NCBI GenBank assembly: GCA_964413265.1 | Contig: CAYPRX010000067.1 | Coordinates: 18,535 to 82,534 of the forward strand | DNA from: CAVYGN01 sp964413265 | GTDB taxonomy: Bacteria > Spirochaetota > Brevinematia > Brevinematales > JAOACQ01 | Reading direction: 5' to 3' | Length of the DNA: 64,000 nt | Shown: in pieces, positions 1 through 9,223 of the stretch | Layout: each line of letters starts with the position of its first letter | Position numbering within the stretch: position 1 is the stretch's first letter | The notes under the pieces: model-generated | Database searches by the model: none | What the model was told of the DNA's origin: nothing | The model's input: the letters and a program-made list of their open reading frames with translations, nothing else | Program-made: the position numbers and the translations under genes

Positions 1-601
1 CAAAATCCTGCATGTTCCAATTTACAGATGACCTGCAGATATTAAAAATAAAATTCGATATTATTTTTCTGCCCTCAATGGAATGAGCAACTTCCGGATG
101 AAACTGGACTGCAAAAAAGCGCCGTGAAAGGTTTTCTATAGAGGTTATAAATCCCTCAAATGTCTTCCCTGTAATCTGAAAACCATCAGGGATTTTTATG
201 ACTGAATCTCCATGACTCATCCAAATTACAGAACCGTCTTTAACATTTTCAAACAGAGGCGAAGGTTTGACTAAATTTAAAACCGACTTGCCGTATTCTC
301 TGTGTGCCGAGCGTTCGACAATTCCCCCCAGGAGTTTTGCCATAAGCTGCATGCCGTAACAAACACCTAGAATTGGGACGCCGGCTTCGAATAATTCAGG
401 CATTACAAGCGGCGCACCTTCATCAAGCACACTAGAAGGTCCGCCTGAAAGTATAATACCATATGGTTCGAGTTCCCTGAGAGAGTTTATATCCATTGAA
501 TACGGGTATATCTCAGAATAGACCCCAAGTTCCCTGATACGGCGGGCTATCAGCTGAGTATATTGAGAGCCGAAATCCAGGATGATTATCCCTCTTTTCA
601 A
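1..601 (-). CDS. guaA: GMP synthase (glutamine-hydrolysing), N-terminal part, cut by window edge
   Basis: The reverse strand encodes the class I glutamine amidotransferase domain of GMP synthase, which supplies ammonia for converting XMP to GMP in purine synthesis. It begins KRGIIILDFGSQYTQLIARR, has the nucleophile elbow GVCYGMQ, and ends in the window with FHPEVAHS, which carries the catalytic His and Glu. The XMP-binding ATP pyrophosphatase half lies beyond position 1. The start is a TTG at 601-599 with a GGAGAG ribosome site six bases upstream; the nearby ATG runs into a stop after five codons. It is the last gene seen of a minus-strand run that starts with a PP2C phosphatase. Confidence 0.93.
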   Translation of the reverse strand, partial: MKRGIIILDFGSQYTQLIARRIRELGVYSEIYPYSMDINSLRELEPYGIILSGGPSSVLDEGAPLVMPELFEAGVPILGVCYGMQLMAKLLGGIVERSAHREYGKSVLNLVKPSPLFENVKDGSVIWMSHGDSVIKIPDGFQITGKTFEGFITSIENLSRRFFAVQFHPEVAHSIEGRKIISNFIFNICRSSVNWNMQDF

Positions 602-636
602 ATGAATCTCTCCATGCTATCATTAATTGATCCTAG

Positions 637-912
637 CTATATCATTTTTTTTGTGTCGGAAACCGCCTTGATAAGAAGATCGATTTCTTTTTCTATCTGA
701 TCATAATTTTTTTCTTTGAGTAATTTTTCAATACCTTTAAGCCTGGAATAGATTATATTAAGAAATGAAAGCCAGTATGAGCCGCTGGCAGCAATAGCCT
801 TTACTATTTTAGTGAAATCAATTTCGCTGTCTTTTTTACTACGCTGCATAACCTCCATGACGGCCGAAAAAATTATATTCTTTTCAAGAGAAATAAGATC
901 CTCATTTTTCAT
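637..912 (-). CDS. Small helical protein of unknown function between a PP2C phosphatase and guaA
   Basis: This 91-residue protein is not recognised. It is charged and predicted mostly helical, with no signal peptide and no membrane segment; the only notable stretch is a Gly-Ser-Tyr-Trp turn near residue 45. The gene lies 33 bases after the stop of the upstream phosphatase and 35 bases before the guaA start, so the three are probably co-transcribed. A small partner protein for the phosphatase is possible but only inferred from position. Confidence 0.6.
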   Translation of the reverse strand: MKNEDLISLEKNIIFSAVMEVMQRSKKDSEIDFTKIVKAIAASGSYWLSFLNIIYSRLKGIEKLLKEKNYDQIEKEIDLLIKAVSDTKKMI

Positions 913-945
913 TATTGATTCCCCTGTTTTCTTTAGTCCGGCTTC

Positions 946-3204
946 TTAAATAACTTTCATTATTATCAAGGTAATATCATCGCTTGGTTCCGCACCCTCG
1001 GTAAATTCCTTTAGATCGCCTATAAGATTATCTCTCATACGGTCCAGATTATCCGAGGCAAACTTCCTAATAGCGCCTGTGAGTCTATCTTCACCGTATT
1101 CCTCATTCTTTACCGATTTTGCCTCTATAATCCCATCAGTAAATGCGATAAGGAAATCACCCTTTTTCAACTGGGCTTGATTCAAAATAATTTCCGGATT
1201 GAATATTTCGCTGTCGACCATACCAATTGGCATACCTCCGGTATTGAGCTTTTTGATCTTTTCATCACGCTGATTATAAATTATAGCGGGATGATGTCCC
1301 GCATTCGTATAGTTAATAAAGCCTGAAGCTATATCAACTACAATATAAAGAACAGTAGCGAACATGTTCGGAAGAGTATCTCTTTTCAGGATGGGATTTA
1401 TTCCCTTTAATACAGCTGAAGTGTCGGTTTCCTTGGCGGCGTAAGTCCTCAGGTGAGATCTCAGCATGGACATAACAATACCTGCACCGACCCCATGACC
1501 GGTAACATCAGCGATTACAATACCGAAATGATTATAATCAACATCTATGAAATCATAATAATCACCACCTGATTCGGTTTGTGGTTTGTAGAAGGCAGAA
1601 AATTTGTAATTTGATGTTTTAGGGAAGGATTTTGGAAGGATGGCTTCCTGGATATCACTGGCATTTTTAAGCTCTGCCTCCATTCTAGCTTTATCCTTAA
1701 CCTCCTCAAAAGCCTTTTTCAGACTGGTTGACATATTATTGAATTTATCAGCGAGCTGTCCGATTTCATCCCTTGCAGCCACAACAATTTTTTTGTCCAG
1801 ATTGCCCTTCGCAATTTCATCTGTGCCGTCGGAAAGAACTTTTAGAGGCCTGATCATAAATGATATGAAAAGATAAGTCAAAGCAAAAAGACGGATTATG
1901 ATCATAACTGCAATATTTATTATATTATTGTTTATTGTAGCCTGGTCAAGTCTTAAATGATTTAAATCCAGAACTATTCTGACAGTTCCAATGCGGTAGA
2001 TATTCTTGAAATCACTGAATATTTTTTCAATTTTCGCTCCGGAGAAACCTTCTGAACTATAACGGAATTTTTCAAGATTTTTGTAATCAGAGGAAAGCTG
2101 TTTCATTGAAGCTGCAAAGTAATCTTTATTTATCAGCGTATCCTCGATTTTCCTGCTCTTCCTTTCAGAGGGGTTGTATTCCAGTTTGTAATCTACTGAA
2201 GTCAGTTTTCCTACGAGATTATCAAAATTCTTGTTGAAATTATTATTAGTATCAATATAAACGGAAAGGTAATTGCCTACGTATTTAATGAATGAATCAT
2301 CATTTTTCTGTTCCTCGTTATAAACAATTTTGTTATTAAAAAGTTTTTGCCTCTCTTTTCTGAGGCTTAAGTACCCATCGGCCTTCTTTGCCGACCAGCC
2401 CAAAATTTTCATTATCACGATCATTTCTGAAAATTCGCCATCAGTCATCAATATATTCACCCCAGTCTTAAATAAATCGAATTTAAATTTCCAGGCTGTA
2501 AGGAATTTCAAATCAAATTTTGTGATTTTTGATAAATTTGATTCCTGTTTTTTCTTACTTTCATTCTTTTCAAATAAAACTCCGGCTGTTTCGTCAAAAT
2601 CCTTGATAAACCGTAAATCGTTCCTTGATTCTTCCGGAAAATCTTCACCCTTTAACAGCTTTCCCTCATTGTACAGCTCAATAAATTCATCTATAGCCTT
2701 AAATTCAGTCCTGGCCAGGTGTGGGTGATAAAAAGGCAGATATCCGTTAAACCAATGGTATCCCCTTTCCTTATCCTCATATATAGAGTAATAAACCTTG
2801 CTCTCATATGCTTTTTTAAACTCGCTTGACATCGATCCAAGCACTTTTTTATTAACCGAATTCTCATCCGAATGCACAATTATATTACCAGCGTTATCAA
2901 TAAACATAGCCATTTCAAAATTAGTTATATTTTGATATGTCTGAAGAATATCCATTAGACCGGCCTTATCATGCTTTTCTATCAAAACGACCTCAATGTC
3001 TTTCCTGAAAGTTTCAAGATAGACATTCATAGTTTCTTCCAGTCTTTTTTCCAATATTTCATTTTGATAATTTACTATGAATCTGAAGAGAATTACTACC
3101 CCAATTAAGAACAGCACAAATACCAGCAGAGTTGCCTTCCATTTTATACTGAAAAATACAGGTCTTATGCTTTGAGCTTTTTTCACACTTTTTTTCCCTG
3201 CCAT
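946..3204 (-). CDS. Membrane-bound SpoIIE/RsbU-type PP2C protein phosphatase with HAMP domain
   Basis: The product is a sensor phosphatase that probably dephosphorylates a phospho-serine on a STAS anti-anti-sigma protein. In order: a membrane helix near residues 24-45, a large extracytoplasmic sensor region to about residue 425, a second membrane helix to about 450, a HAMP linker (RPLKVLSDGTDEIAKGNLD) to about 495, then a PP2C domain from about 540 to the end. PP2C metal motifs are visible as GGDYYDF, IADVTGHGVGAG, TNAGHHPA and the closing DDITLI. The ATG at 3204 is chosen because GGGAG lies five bases before it; a TTG seven codons upstream has no such site. The phosphatase family is clear, but the ligand and target are unknown. 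Confidence 0.9.
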   Translation of the reverse strand: MAGKKSVKKAQSIRPVFFSIKWKATLLVFVLFLIGVVILFRFIVNYQNEILEKRLEETMNVYLETFRKDIEVVLIEKHDKAGLMDILQTYQNITNFEMAMFIDNAGNIIVHSDENSVNKKVLGSMSSEFKKAYESKVYYSIYEDKERGYHWFNGYLPFYHPHLARTEFKAIDEFIELYNEGKLLKGEDFPEESRNDLRFIKDFDETAGVLFEKNESKKKQESNLSKITKFDLKFLTAWKFKFDLFKTGVNILMTDGEFSEMIVIMKILGWSAKKADGYLSLRKERQKLFNNKIVYNEEQKNDDSFIKYVGNYLSVYIDTNNNFNKNFDNLVGKLTSVDYKLEYNPSERKSRKIEDTLINKDYFAASMKQLSSDYKNLEKFRYSSEGFSGAKIEKIFSDFKNIYRIGTVRIVLDLNHLRLDQATINNNIINIAVMIIIRLFALTYLFISFMIRPLKVLSDGTDEIAKGNLDKKIVVAARDEIGQLADKFNNMSTSLKKAFEEVKDKARMEAELKNASDIQEAILPKSFPKTSNYKFSAFYKPQTESGGDYYDFIDVDYNHFGIVIADVTGHGVGAGIVMSMLRSHLRTYAAKETDTSAVLKGINPILKRDTLPNMFATVLYIVVDIASGFINYTNAGHHPAIIYNQRDEKIKKLNTGGMPIGMVDSEIFNPEIILNQAQLKKGDFLIAFTDGIIEAKSVKNEEYGEDRLTGAIRKFASDNLDRMRDNLIGDLKEFTEGAEPSDDITLIIMKVI

Positions 3205-3267
3205 TTTTTCTCCCGGTTTATGCAATTTATTTATTTTATAATCAAAAGCTATCTTTTACAATATAAA

Positions 3268-3295
3268 TTGAAATAATTAAAATCTTCTTTATAAT
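3268..3295 (+). promoter_or_regulatory. Sigma-70-type promoter for the H-NOX-like gene and smpB
   Basis: TTGAAA at 3268-3273 and TATAAT at 3290-3295 are separated by 16 bases. They lie in the divergent gap between the phosphatase gene (minus) and the H-NOX-like gene (plus), with AGGAG before the ATG at 3339. This is a consensus match only. Confidence 0.5.
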
Positions 3296-3338
3296 AAAAG
3301 GCTGTAAAATTTACGTTATTATCTATTTGAAGGAGAAA

Positions 3339-3866
3339 ATGAGAGTTATCTATCTTACCGCCATTAAGGAATGGTTAAAGAGCAAATATAATGCCGGCCT
3401 GGAAATATGGAAAGAGGTTGCCCAGGAAATGGGACTGGGAGTCGACAATTTTAATAATCAGGATAATTTCATATCATTTCAGCGCTTAAAAACGCTTATG
3501 GATATGCTGGCCAAAAAAATAAATAAATCCGAATTTGACATCAGTACCGACTTCCTTCAATACTGGCTGACTGATTTTGCTCCCAGGCTTTTTCAATCTC
3601 TGACCAAGAGTGCCGGCTCAATAAAGGATTTTTTATTTAATTATGCAAAATTGAACAATGACATATGCCAGTTTATTCCCAACAACAGTTATATTTTCAA
3701 GATAGACTTCAGGGAAATCGATAAAAAAACTCTAAAAGCAATCTATTTAAACGAGAAGAGCCTTGTCGACATCATAGGTCTTTTAAGAACCATCAGTTCT
3801 TTTTACAAAGAACATTACAAAATTAAAAAGATAAATCAATTCAGCATAGAAATAAGTTTTTCATAA
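3339..3866 (+). CDS. H-NOX-like (haem NO-binding fold) protein lacking the haem-ligand histidine
   Basis: The 175-residue protein lines up over its whole length with stand-alone bacterial H-NOX domains (about 180-190 residues): an N-terminal helix pair, a long middle helix region, IKDFLFNY before the ligand position, and a C-terminal beta/helix unit ending FYKEHYKIKK. At the proximal ligand position, where H-NOX has His (102 in the Thermoanaerobacter protein), this one has Asn106. The haem-propionate motif YxSxR reads YLNEK (136-140), so Tyr is kept but Ser and Arg are not. Haem binding is therefore doubtful, and the role is unknown. The ATG at 3339 follows AGGAG; a TTG at 3327 is the alternative. 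smpB follows 13 bases downstream. Confidence 0.55.
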   Translation: MRVIYLTAIKEWLKSKYNAGLEIWKEVAQEMGLGVDNFNNQDNFISFQRLKTLMDMLAKKINKSEFDISTDFLQYWLTDFAPRLFQSLTKSAGSIKDFLFNYAKLNNDICQFIPNNSYIFKIDFREIDKKTLKAIYLNEKSLVDIIGLLRTISSFYKEHYKIKKINQFSIEISFS

Positions 3867-3879
3867 GGAAAAGTCAGTT

Positions 3880-4341
3880 ATGCCGGAAAGAAAGAAAATA
3901 ATTGAAATCTCTCAAAATAAAAAAGCATTTCATGATTACGAAATACTGGACAGTATTGAAGCTGGAATAGAATTAAAGGGGACCGAGATAAAATCGATTC
4001 GCGACCACTCAGTTAATCTCAAGGACAGCTTCGTAATCATCAAAAACGGAGAGGCACTTTTATACAACCTTCATATCAGCCCCTACGGATTCGGTAACAT
4101 ATTTAATCATGAGGCCATGCGTACGAGAAAACTCCTCCTGCATAAAAAAGAAATTTTAAAATTATCGATCCTCTCATCACAGAAGGGAATTACCCTTATA
4201 CCGACAAAAATTTATATAAAGGGTAAATACGCAAAGATTATGCTAGGGATCGCTAAAGGCAAAAAAATCTATGAGAAAAAGGCGGCACTGAAAGAGAGGG
4301 ACATAAAGAGAGATATGGACAGAGAAATGGGTAGCCGCTAG
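3880..4341 (+). CDS. smpB: SsrA (tmRNA)-binding protein SmpB
   Basis: SmpB binds tmRNA and delivers it to stalled ribosomes for trans-translation. The 153-residue length is normal. Visible family signatures are an N-terminal NKKAFHDYEI, then GIELKGTEIKSIRDHSVNLKDSF, the HISPY segment, and the basic C-terminal tail KKIYEKKAALKERDIKRD, which enters the decoding centre. The start ATG at 3880 follows AAGGAAAAG at normal spacing. It sits 13 bases after the H-NOX-like gene, probably in the same transcript. No tmRNA gene was seen in this window. Confidence 0.96.
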   Translation: MPERKKIIEISQNKKAFHDYEILDSIEAGIELKGTEIKSIRDHSVNLKDSFVIIKNGEALLYNLHISPYGFGNIFNHEAMRTRKLLLHKKEILKLSILSSQKGITLIPTKIYIKGKYAKIMLGIAKGKKIYEKKAALKERDIKRDMDREMGSR

Positions 4342-4347
4342 CCCAGG

Positions 4348-5031
4348 TCAGTCCCTTCCTCTCGATAATAAGATCAGCCTTAAAAGCTGCATCAATGCCA
4401 TAAGGGCTGCAGCAACATATGTGAGTGCGGCTGCGGAAAGCACTTTTGCCGCGCCGTCCAGCTCTCCGGCGGTAAGATATGAACCCTGCCGCAGTACCTT
4501 TACGGCTCTTCTGCTCGCATCGAATTCCACAGGCAGGGTGATAAGATGAAACGCGACTACACCCGCGAACAGGAATATCCCGATATGGATAAATAAGGGA
4601 TAACTTAATATTATACCCAGTATAAACAGCGGGATTGCTAACCATGAAGTCAAACCTGCAACAGGGACAAGTGAGTTCCTGATCAATACAGGGGAATAAC
4701 CTTCTTTATGCTGAAGGGCATGTCCGGTTTCATGGGCTGCTATCCCGATAGCCGCTACTGATGCCTGGTTGTAAACAGGTTCCGAGAGGTTCAGCGTTTT
4801 ATGAAGGGGGTCATAGTGATCCGTCAATTCTCCACTTATCATCCTGATCTGTATATCATGTATTCCATAGGCGGATAATATTTTTTCGGCTGCTTTTGCG
4901 CCCGTAATGTTTTCGGAAGTTCTTATCCCGGAATATTTACGGTAAGTTCCCTGTGTTCTGGCCTGTGCCCAGAGAGCGAAAATAAATGGGGGTATTATTA
5001 ATATGAATGTCCAGTCGAATAAATGAAACAT
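4348..5031 (-). CDS. Membrane zinc metallopeptidase, YugP family
   Basis: This 227-residue membrane protein belongs to the neutral zinc metallopeptidase family typified by Bacillus YugP. It has an N-terminal membrane helix, the zinc motif HETGHALQH near residue 104, two hydrophobic segments after it (about 120-165) and a C-terminal helix. An EFDASRRA-type segment follows, as in the family. The substrate is not known. It is 15 bases downstream of smc and likely the last gene of the sigma factor-smc operon. The C-terminal end is convergent with smpB, only six bases away. Confidence 0.85.
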   Translation of the reverse strand: MFHLFDWTFILIIPPFIFALWAQARTQGTYRKYSGIRTSENITGAKAAEKILSAYGIHDIQIRMISGELTDHYDPLHKTLNLSEPVYNQASVAAIGIAAHETGHALQHKEGYSPVLIRNSLVPVAGLTSWLAIPLFILGIILSYPLFIHIGIFLFAGVVAFHLITLPVEFDASRRAVKVLRQGSYLTAGELDGAAKVLSAAALTYVAAALMALMQLLRLILLSRGRD

Positions 5032-5046
5032 AATTTTCCCTCCGTT

Positions 5047-8000
5047 TTATTGAGTCAGTTCATCATCGATGGTCTTAAAAATGACATCAGCATTTTCAAA
5101 GGCAACGTTGACAATCTTGGATACGCCCATTTCTTCCATTGTAACACCATAAAGAGTATTGCAGATCTCCAGAGTAGATTTTGAATGTGATACTATGACA
5201 AACTGACTTGTTTCCTTAAAATCATTCAGAAGGGATTTAAACCTCTCAATATTATCATCGTCCAGAGAAGCGTCGATTTCATCCAGTACAACGAATGGAG
5301 TAGGCTTAAGATAAAGTATTGAAAATATTACGGCTATTGCCACCAGCGCCTTTTCTCCCCCGGATAACAGGGATATGCTCTGAAATTTTTTACCCGGCGG
5401 TTCGGCAAATATGTTTACCCCGCTATTCAATACGTCTTTCTTGTTATCCAGTATTAAATCCGCCCTTCCTCCCTCGAAGAGTCTTGCGAATATTTTTTTA
5501 AATCCTTTACGGATATCCTCAAAAGCAGAGACGAATTGATCAATGCTTTTTTTGTTAGTTTCATCGATCAGTATCATTATATCAGCTATAGCCTTTTCAC
5601 TATCCTGCTTCTGGACTGAAAGGAAATCAAGCCTTTCCTTTGTATTCTGGTACTGCTCGATTGCCAGTAAATTTACATTGCCCAGCTTTTGCAGTTCATT
5701 TCTTAACTCATTTATATTGGCTGAAATTTTATCAAAATTATCTCCCTTTTCGACTATGACAGATCTGATATCGACTCCGTAATTTTTTTGTACGTTATCA
5801 TTAATACTCGACAGAAAACCTCTTCTTTCAGAAATCGAATTATCAAGGCCTGCTACCATTTTCTCAAGTTTTTGAATACTTTCTTCCTTATTCTTTCTCT
5901 TATTTTCTATGCTTTTTTTAGCTATCCGCATATTTTCTATAAAATTTCTCTTGTTTTCAATATTATTTTTATAATCCTCTATCACCGCTGATAATCTTGA
6001 TCTCCCGGTTTCATCTTCGATAATTTTAGCGTTCATTTCTTTCATCGATGATTCTAAATCCTTCCTGTCGTTAGTGTAGGTTTCTTTCATTCTATCAATA
6101 TCTGCTATCTGATTTTTTATTCTATGTATCTCATTCTCCAGGGATTTATACTTTTCATCTACTCTGGCATATTCTACTTTACTGATATTCAATTCTTCAA
6201 TATTATTACTCAGGTCAGATTTTATCTTTAATAGCTTCCCTTCAAAATCAACCATAATTTTGAACATTTCCTCAGTAATATCCTGCTTTAATTTTATCTT
6301 TATTGAGATATCGTTAATATGGTTCTCAATTATCTTCAAAGACTCCTGGACAGTTAGATTGTCCGAACTCAGCTTTTCAATTTCTGCTTTTATACTTGCG
6401 GAATCATACTGTTCCTTGTTGTAATTGTTCTGAATTCCCTCTCTTATTACCTGCAAATCTCTAATGCGGTCTCTTATCTTTTCTATTTCATCGGTATTAG
6501 CAGTTAATAAGGTACCAGTTTGATCAATTTTTCTGATCAGGGTTTCCTTCTTTGTATATGATCCTTCATCACTGTAAAGAACATTTAATATGCTTTCATA
6601 ATATTCACGCATACGGCTGAATTGGGTCTTGAGTGTTTCTATCCTGGTCTTTATACTTTCAAATGAAGAATTATTTCTGATCATTACGGTCAGGTCTGCA
6701 AAAATCAAATCGATTTCAGCTTCTAATTCAGGCTTCTTCCCTCTGAAATCCTTAATTAATTTAGACTGTTTTTCAAGGGCTTCTAATATAAGATGATCCA
6801 TTTTTGAGGCTTCTTCATGGAATGTTTTCATTTCAATATTCAGGTCATGATTTTTATTTTTAAGGACTTTTTCTTCATCCTGAAGGATTTCAATATCTTT
6901 AACCGCTTTTTTTAATTCTTCGGTTGAAAATGAAATATTCTGCTCAGTTATCTCCATCTGAGCTTTTTTTTCATTAATCTGGTGTTCGATCATCTTCATC
7001 AGGTTCCATTTTTCCTCAAGCGCAGCCCTGAAATTTTCAATCCTCGTCTGTAAAGCTATAATCTCCTGTTTATTTTTTTCAACATCATCCTTGCTTATTA
7101 TATTTTCAAATCCTATCCCCCTGGATAGGTGTAGAGACATTCTCTCAAGAGAAGCAATCGAAAGTTTGAACTCATCGATCTCAGCTTCAATATGCCTCAT
7201 CTTTTCCGATACAGATTCCTTTTCACTACTTATGGAATTCATTTCACTGTTTTTTTCAGCTAATTCACTTTTAAGGTCATTCCCTCTTTCTTCTCCCTCT
7301 GTAAACCTGTTTTCCTGGTTCCGAATCTGCTCTTCCATGGCTTTTTTTCTTTCTAAATTATTAGCAAGCCTTGAATTAAGCTCTCCGAATTCTCTTTCTG
7401 CATGGGTATATTCATCACGGATCATGTTAAATTCTTCTTCCTCTTTTTGAATACTTTCCTCCATTTGAATAATTTTATTTTCATCTTCCATAAGCTGATC
7501 TATGAGAGGCTTCATCTTTTCTTCATGCATTGATTTTTGAATTGTTTTATTCTCTATCTCCTTTTCAAAATTAGCCTTCCTGAGCGCCTCAAATTTCAAT
7601 TCTGCACGGTGTAATTCTGTCTTAACTTCCTGGTAGCAGCTTGCATTTTCTGCCTGTTCCTTCAGGCTATTTACCTCTTTCTCAAGTTCATTAATAATAT
7701 CATTCAGCCTTTCCAGATTTATCCTTGAATTTTGCAACTTTTTTTCAGCTTCTTCTTTTCTGAATTTAAATTTGGATATACCGGCAAAATCCTCAAAGAG
7801 AGCCCTTCTTTCAAAAGGACTTTCACTGAGAAGCCTGTCGATCTTGCCCTGTTCAAATATTGAATAACTGTCCCTTCCCACCCCGGTATCAAGAAAAAGT
7901 TCCACGATATCCTTTAATCTCACACGAGACTTATTGATCGAATACTGACCTTCACCCGACCGGAACATTCTCCTTGATACCGATACTTCAGAAAAATCTA

Positions 8001-8283
8001 TAGGAAGCCAATGATTGCCATTATCAAAAATAAGGCCAACTTCTGCCATGCTCATAGCTGCCCTGTCTTTAGTGCCATTGAAGATAACATCTTCCATTTT
8101 TTCACCTCGCAGGCTTTTAGCACTTTGCTCTCCAAGCACCCATCTGATCGCCTCAACGATATTTGATTTACCGGAACCATTTGAACCGACAATACCTGTA
8201 ATGCCTTCGACAAGTTCCAGCTGCGTTTTTACGGGGAATGACTTGAAACCCTGCAGATAAAGACCTCTTAAGTATTTGACCAT
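5047..8283 (-). CDS. smc: Chromosome segregation ATPase SMC, without a recognisable hinge
   Basis: SMC organises and compacts the chromosome. The 1078-residue protein has the N-terminal head (Walker A GSNGSGKSN near residue 33, Q-loop region to about 165), very long coiled coils, and a C-terminal head with the signature LSGGEKALVAIA near 975 and Walker B FVVLDEIDASLDDDN near 1005. The glycine-rich hinge normally found mid-coil is not visible; the midpoint (about 530-575) reads as more helix broken only at a short SDEGS turn. The length is about 100 residues below typical SMCs. The start ATG at 8283 follows AGAGGGG; upstream in-frame sequence is an untranslated extension. It follows a sigma factor gene by 69 bases. 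Confidence 0.93.
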   Translation of the reverse strand: MVKYLRGLYLQGFKSFPVKTQLELVEGITGIVGSNGSGKSNIVEAIRWVLGEQSAKSLRGEKMEDVIFNGTKDRAAMSMAEVGLIFDNGNHWLPIDFSEVSVSRRMFRSGEGQYSINKSRVRLKDIVELFLDTGVGRDSYSIFEQGKIDRLLSESPFERRALFEDFAGISKFKFRKEEAEKKLQNSRINLERLNDIINELEKEVNSLKEQAENASCYQEVKTELHRAELKFEALRKANFEKEIENKTIQKSMHEEKMKPLIDQLMEDENKIIQMEESIQKEEEEFNMIRDEYTHAEREFGELNSRLANNLERKKAMEEQIRNQENRFTEGEERGNDLKSELAEKNSEMNSISSEKESVSEKMRHIEAEIDEFKLSIASLERMSLHLSRGIGFENIISKDDVEKNKQEIIALQTRIENFRAALEEKWNLMKMIEHQINEKKAQMEITEQNISFSTEELKKAVKDIEILQDEEKVLKNKNHDLNIEMKTFHEEASKMDHLILEALEKQSKLIKDFRGKKPELEAEIDLIFADLTVMIRNNSSFESIKTRIETLKTQFSRMREYYESILNVLYSDEGSYTKKETLIRKIDQTGTLLTANTDEIEKIRDRIRDLQVIREGIQNNYNKEQYDSASIKAEIEKLSSDNLTVQESLKIIENHINDISIKIKLKQDITEEMFKIMVDFEGKLLKIKSDLSNNIEELNISKVEYARVDEKYKSLENEIHRIKNQIADIDRMKETYTNDRKDLESSMKEMNAKIIEDETGRSRLSAVIEDYKNNIENKRNFIENMRIAKKSIENKRKNKEESIQKLEKMVAGLDNSISERRGFLSSINDNVQKNYGVDIRSVIVEKGDNFDKISANINELRNELQKLGNVNLLAIEQYQNTKERLDFLSVQKQDSEKAIADIMILIDETNKKSIDQFVSAFEDIRKGFKKIFARLFEGGRADLILDNKKDVLNSGVNIFAEPPGKKFQSISLLSGGEKALVAIAVIFSILYLKPTPFVVLDEIDASLDDDNIERFKSLLNDFKETSQFVIVSHSKSTLEICNTLYGVTMEEMGVSKIVNVAFENADVIFKTIDDELTQ

Positions 8284-8352
8284 TGTCCCCTCTGAACAAA
8301 GATAAAAAGAAAGTGTTGCGATTATTATAAAGATTGGAACCTTTTTTATCAA

Positions 8353-9183
8353 TTATGAAGCATAGTAATAATATACCAGGTATGGAAAGCGCATTTTTAT
8401 ATTCTTAAGAACCTTTTTTTCAATCTGCCTTGCGGCTTCAGCAGATATTGAATATTTATTGCCAAGTTTGTCGAGGGTTTGTCTGGAATCGTCCTTAAGC
8501 CCGTACCTGTTTTTTATTATGTCCCTTTCCCTGTCCGGAAATGAATCGACAGCAGTCATAACATCCTCTATTAACTTCTTCTTTTCAAAGACAGTTTCGG
8601 GATTATACCTGTTATCATGTATTGTCTCCTCCAGTCCATCATCCTGGTCCAATCGAGAGCTGCTATATTGAAATTCTCCATTGCCCTTATAGAGCATAAT
8701 CATATCAATAACGTCTCTTCTTTTAACCCGAAGGTCTCTTATCATATCTGTGACATGAGGCAATTTTTCATTTCTTGTGAAATGATCCCTGATATATTTT
8801 TTTATTTTTTTATTGACCTCGTCTTTCCTGTAAGATATGCTCACGTTGATCGAAGGTTTGATAAAGCCCCTCAGTATGGACTGCCTTATCCAGAATGACG
8901 CGTATGTTGAAAATTTCACTCCCAGCAGGGGGTTAAATTTTTGCGCTGCCTTCATCAATCCGATGTTTCCATTTTGAATGATATCCATTAGCGAAGATTT
9001 TCCGAAACAATATTCCGCTGCTATTTTAATTACAAGTTTGAGATTGGCATTGATTAATTTTTCAAGGGCTCCCTGCTCCCCTTTCTTTATCCTTTGAGCA
9101 AGGTCTTTCTCTTCATGTCGGGTCAGTCGTGAAAATTTAGATATGCTTTTGATGTACTGCCGGAGTAGAGTGATATCTTTCAT
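8353..9183 (-). CDS. RNA polymerase sigma-70 family factor (RpoS/RpoH-size)
   Basis: This 276-residue sigma factor has region 1.2 (LRQYIKSISKFSRLTRHEE), region 2 (about 35-105, including NLKLVIKIA, DIIQNGNIGLMKAAQKF and the -10 reading FSTYASFWIRQSI), region 3, and region 4 (about 215-265, DKLGNKYSISAEAARQIEKK helix-turn-helix). It lacks the long N-terminal domain of a housekeeping RpoD, so it is an alternative factor similar in size to spirochaete RpoS or to RpoH. The start ATG at 9183 follows AGGGGG. smc and the YugP-like protease lie downstream on the same strand. A sigma-54-like element sits just upstream. Confidence 0.9.
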   Translation of the reverse strand: MKDITLLRQYIKSISKFSRLTRHEEKDLAQRIKKGEQGALEKLINANLKLVIKIAAEYCFGKSSLMDIIQNGNIGLMKAAQKFNPLLGVKFSTYASFWIRQSILRGFIKPSINVSISYRKDEVNKKIKKYIRDHFTRNEKLPHVTDMIRDLRVKRRDVIDMIMLYKGNGEFQYSSSRLDQDDGLEETIHDNRYNPETVFEKKKLIEDVMTAVDSFPDRERDIIKNRYGLKDDSRQTLDKLGNKYSISAEAARQIEKKVLKNIKMRFPYLVYYYYAS

Positions 9184-9207
9184 ATAATCCCCCTGCTTAC
9201 ATCAATG

Positions 9208-9223
9208 TGCAATTATTATGCCA
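9208..9223 (-). promoter_or_regulatory. Sigma-54-like -24/-12 promoter element before the sigma factor gene
   Basis: Read on the minus strand the site is TGGCAT, five bases, TTGCA. The GG (9222-9221) and GC (9210-9209) doublets are exactly 12 bases apart, as in sigma-54 promoters. Transcription would start near 9197, giving a short leader that still contains the AGGGGG ribosome site. The match is to a short consensus and rpoN was not seen in the window, so this is a candidate only. Confidence 0.4.
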
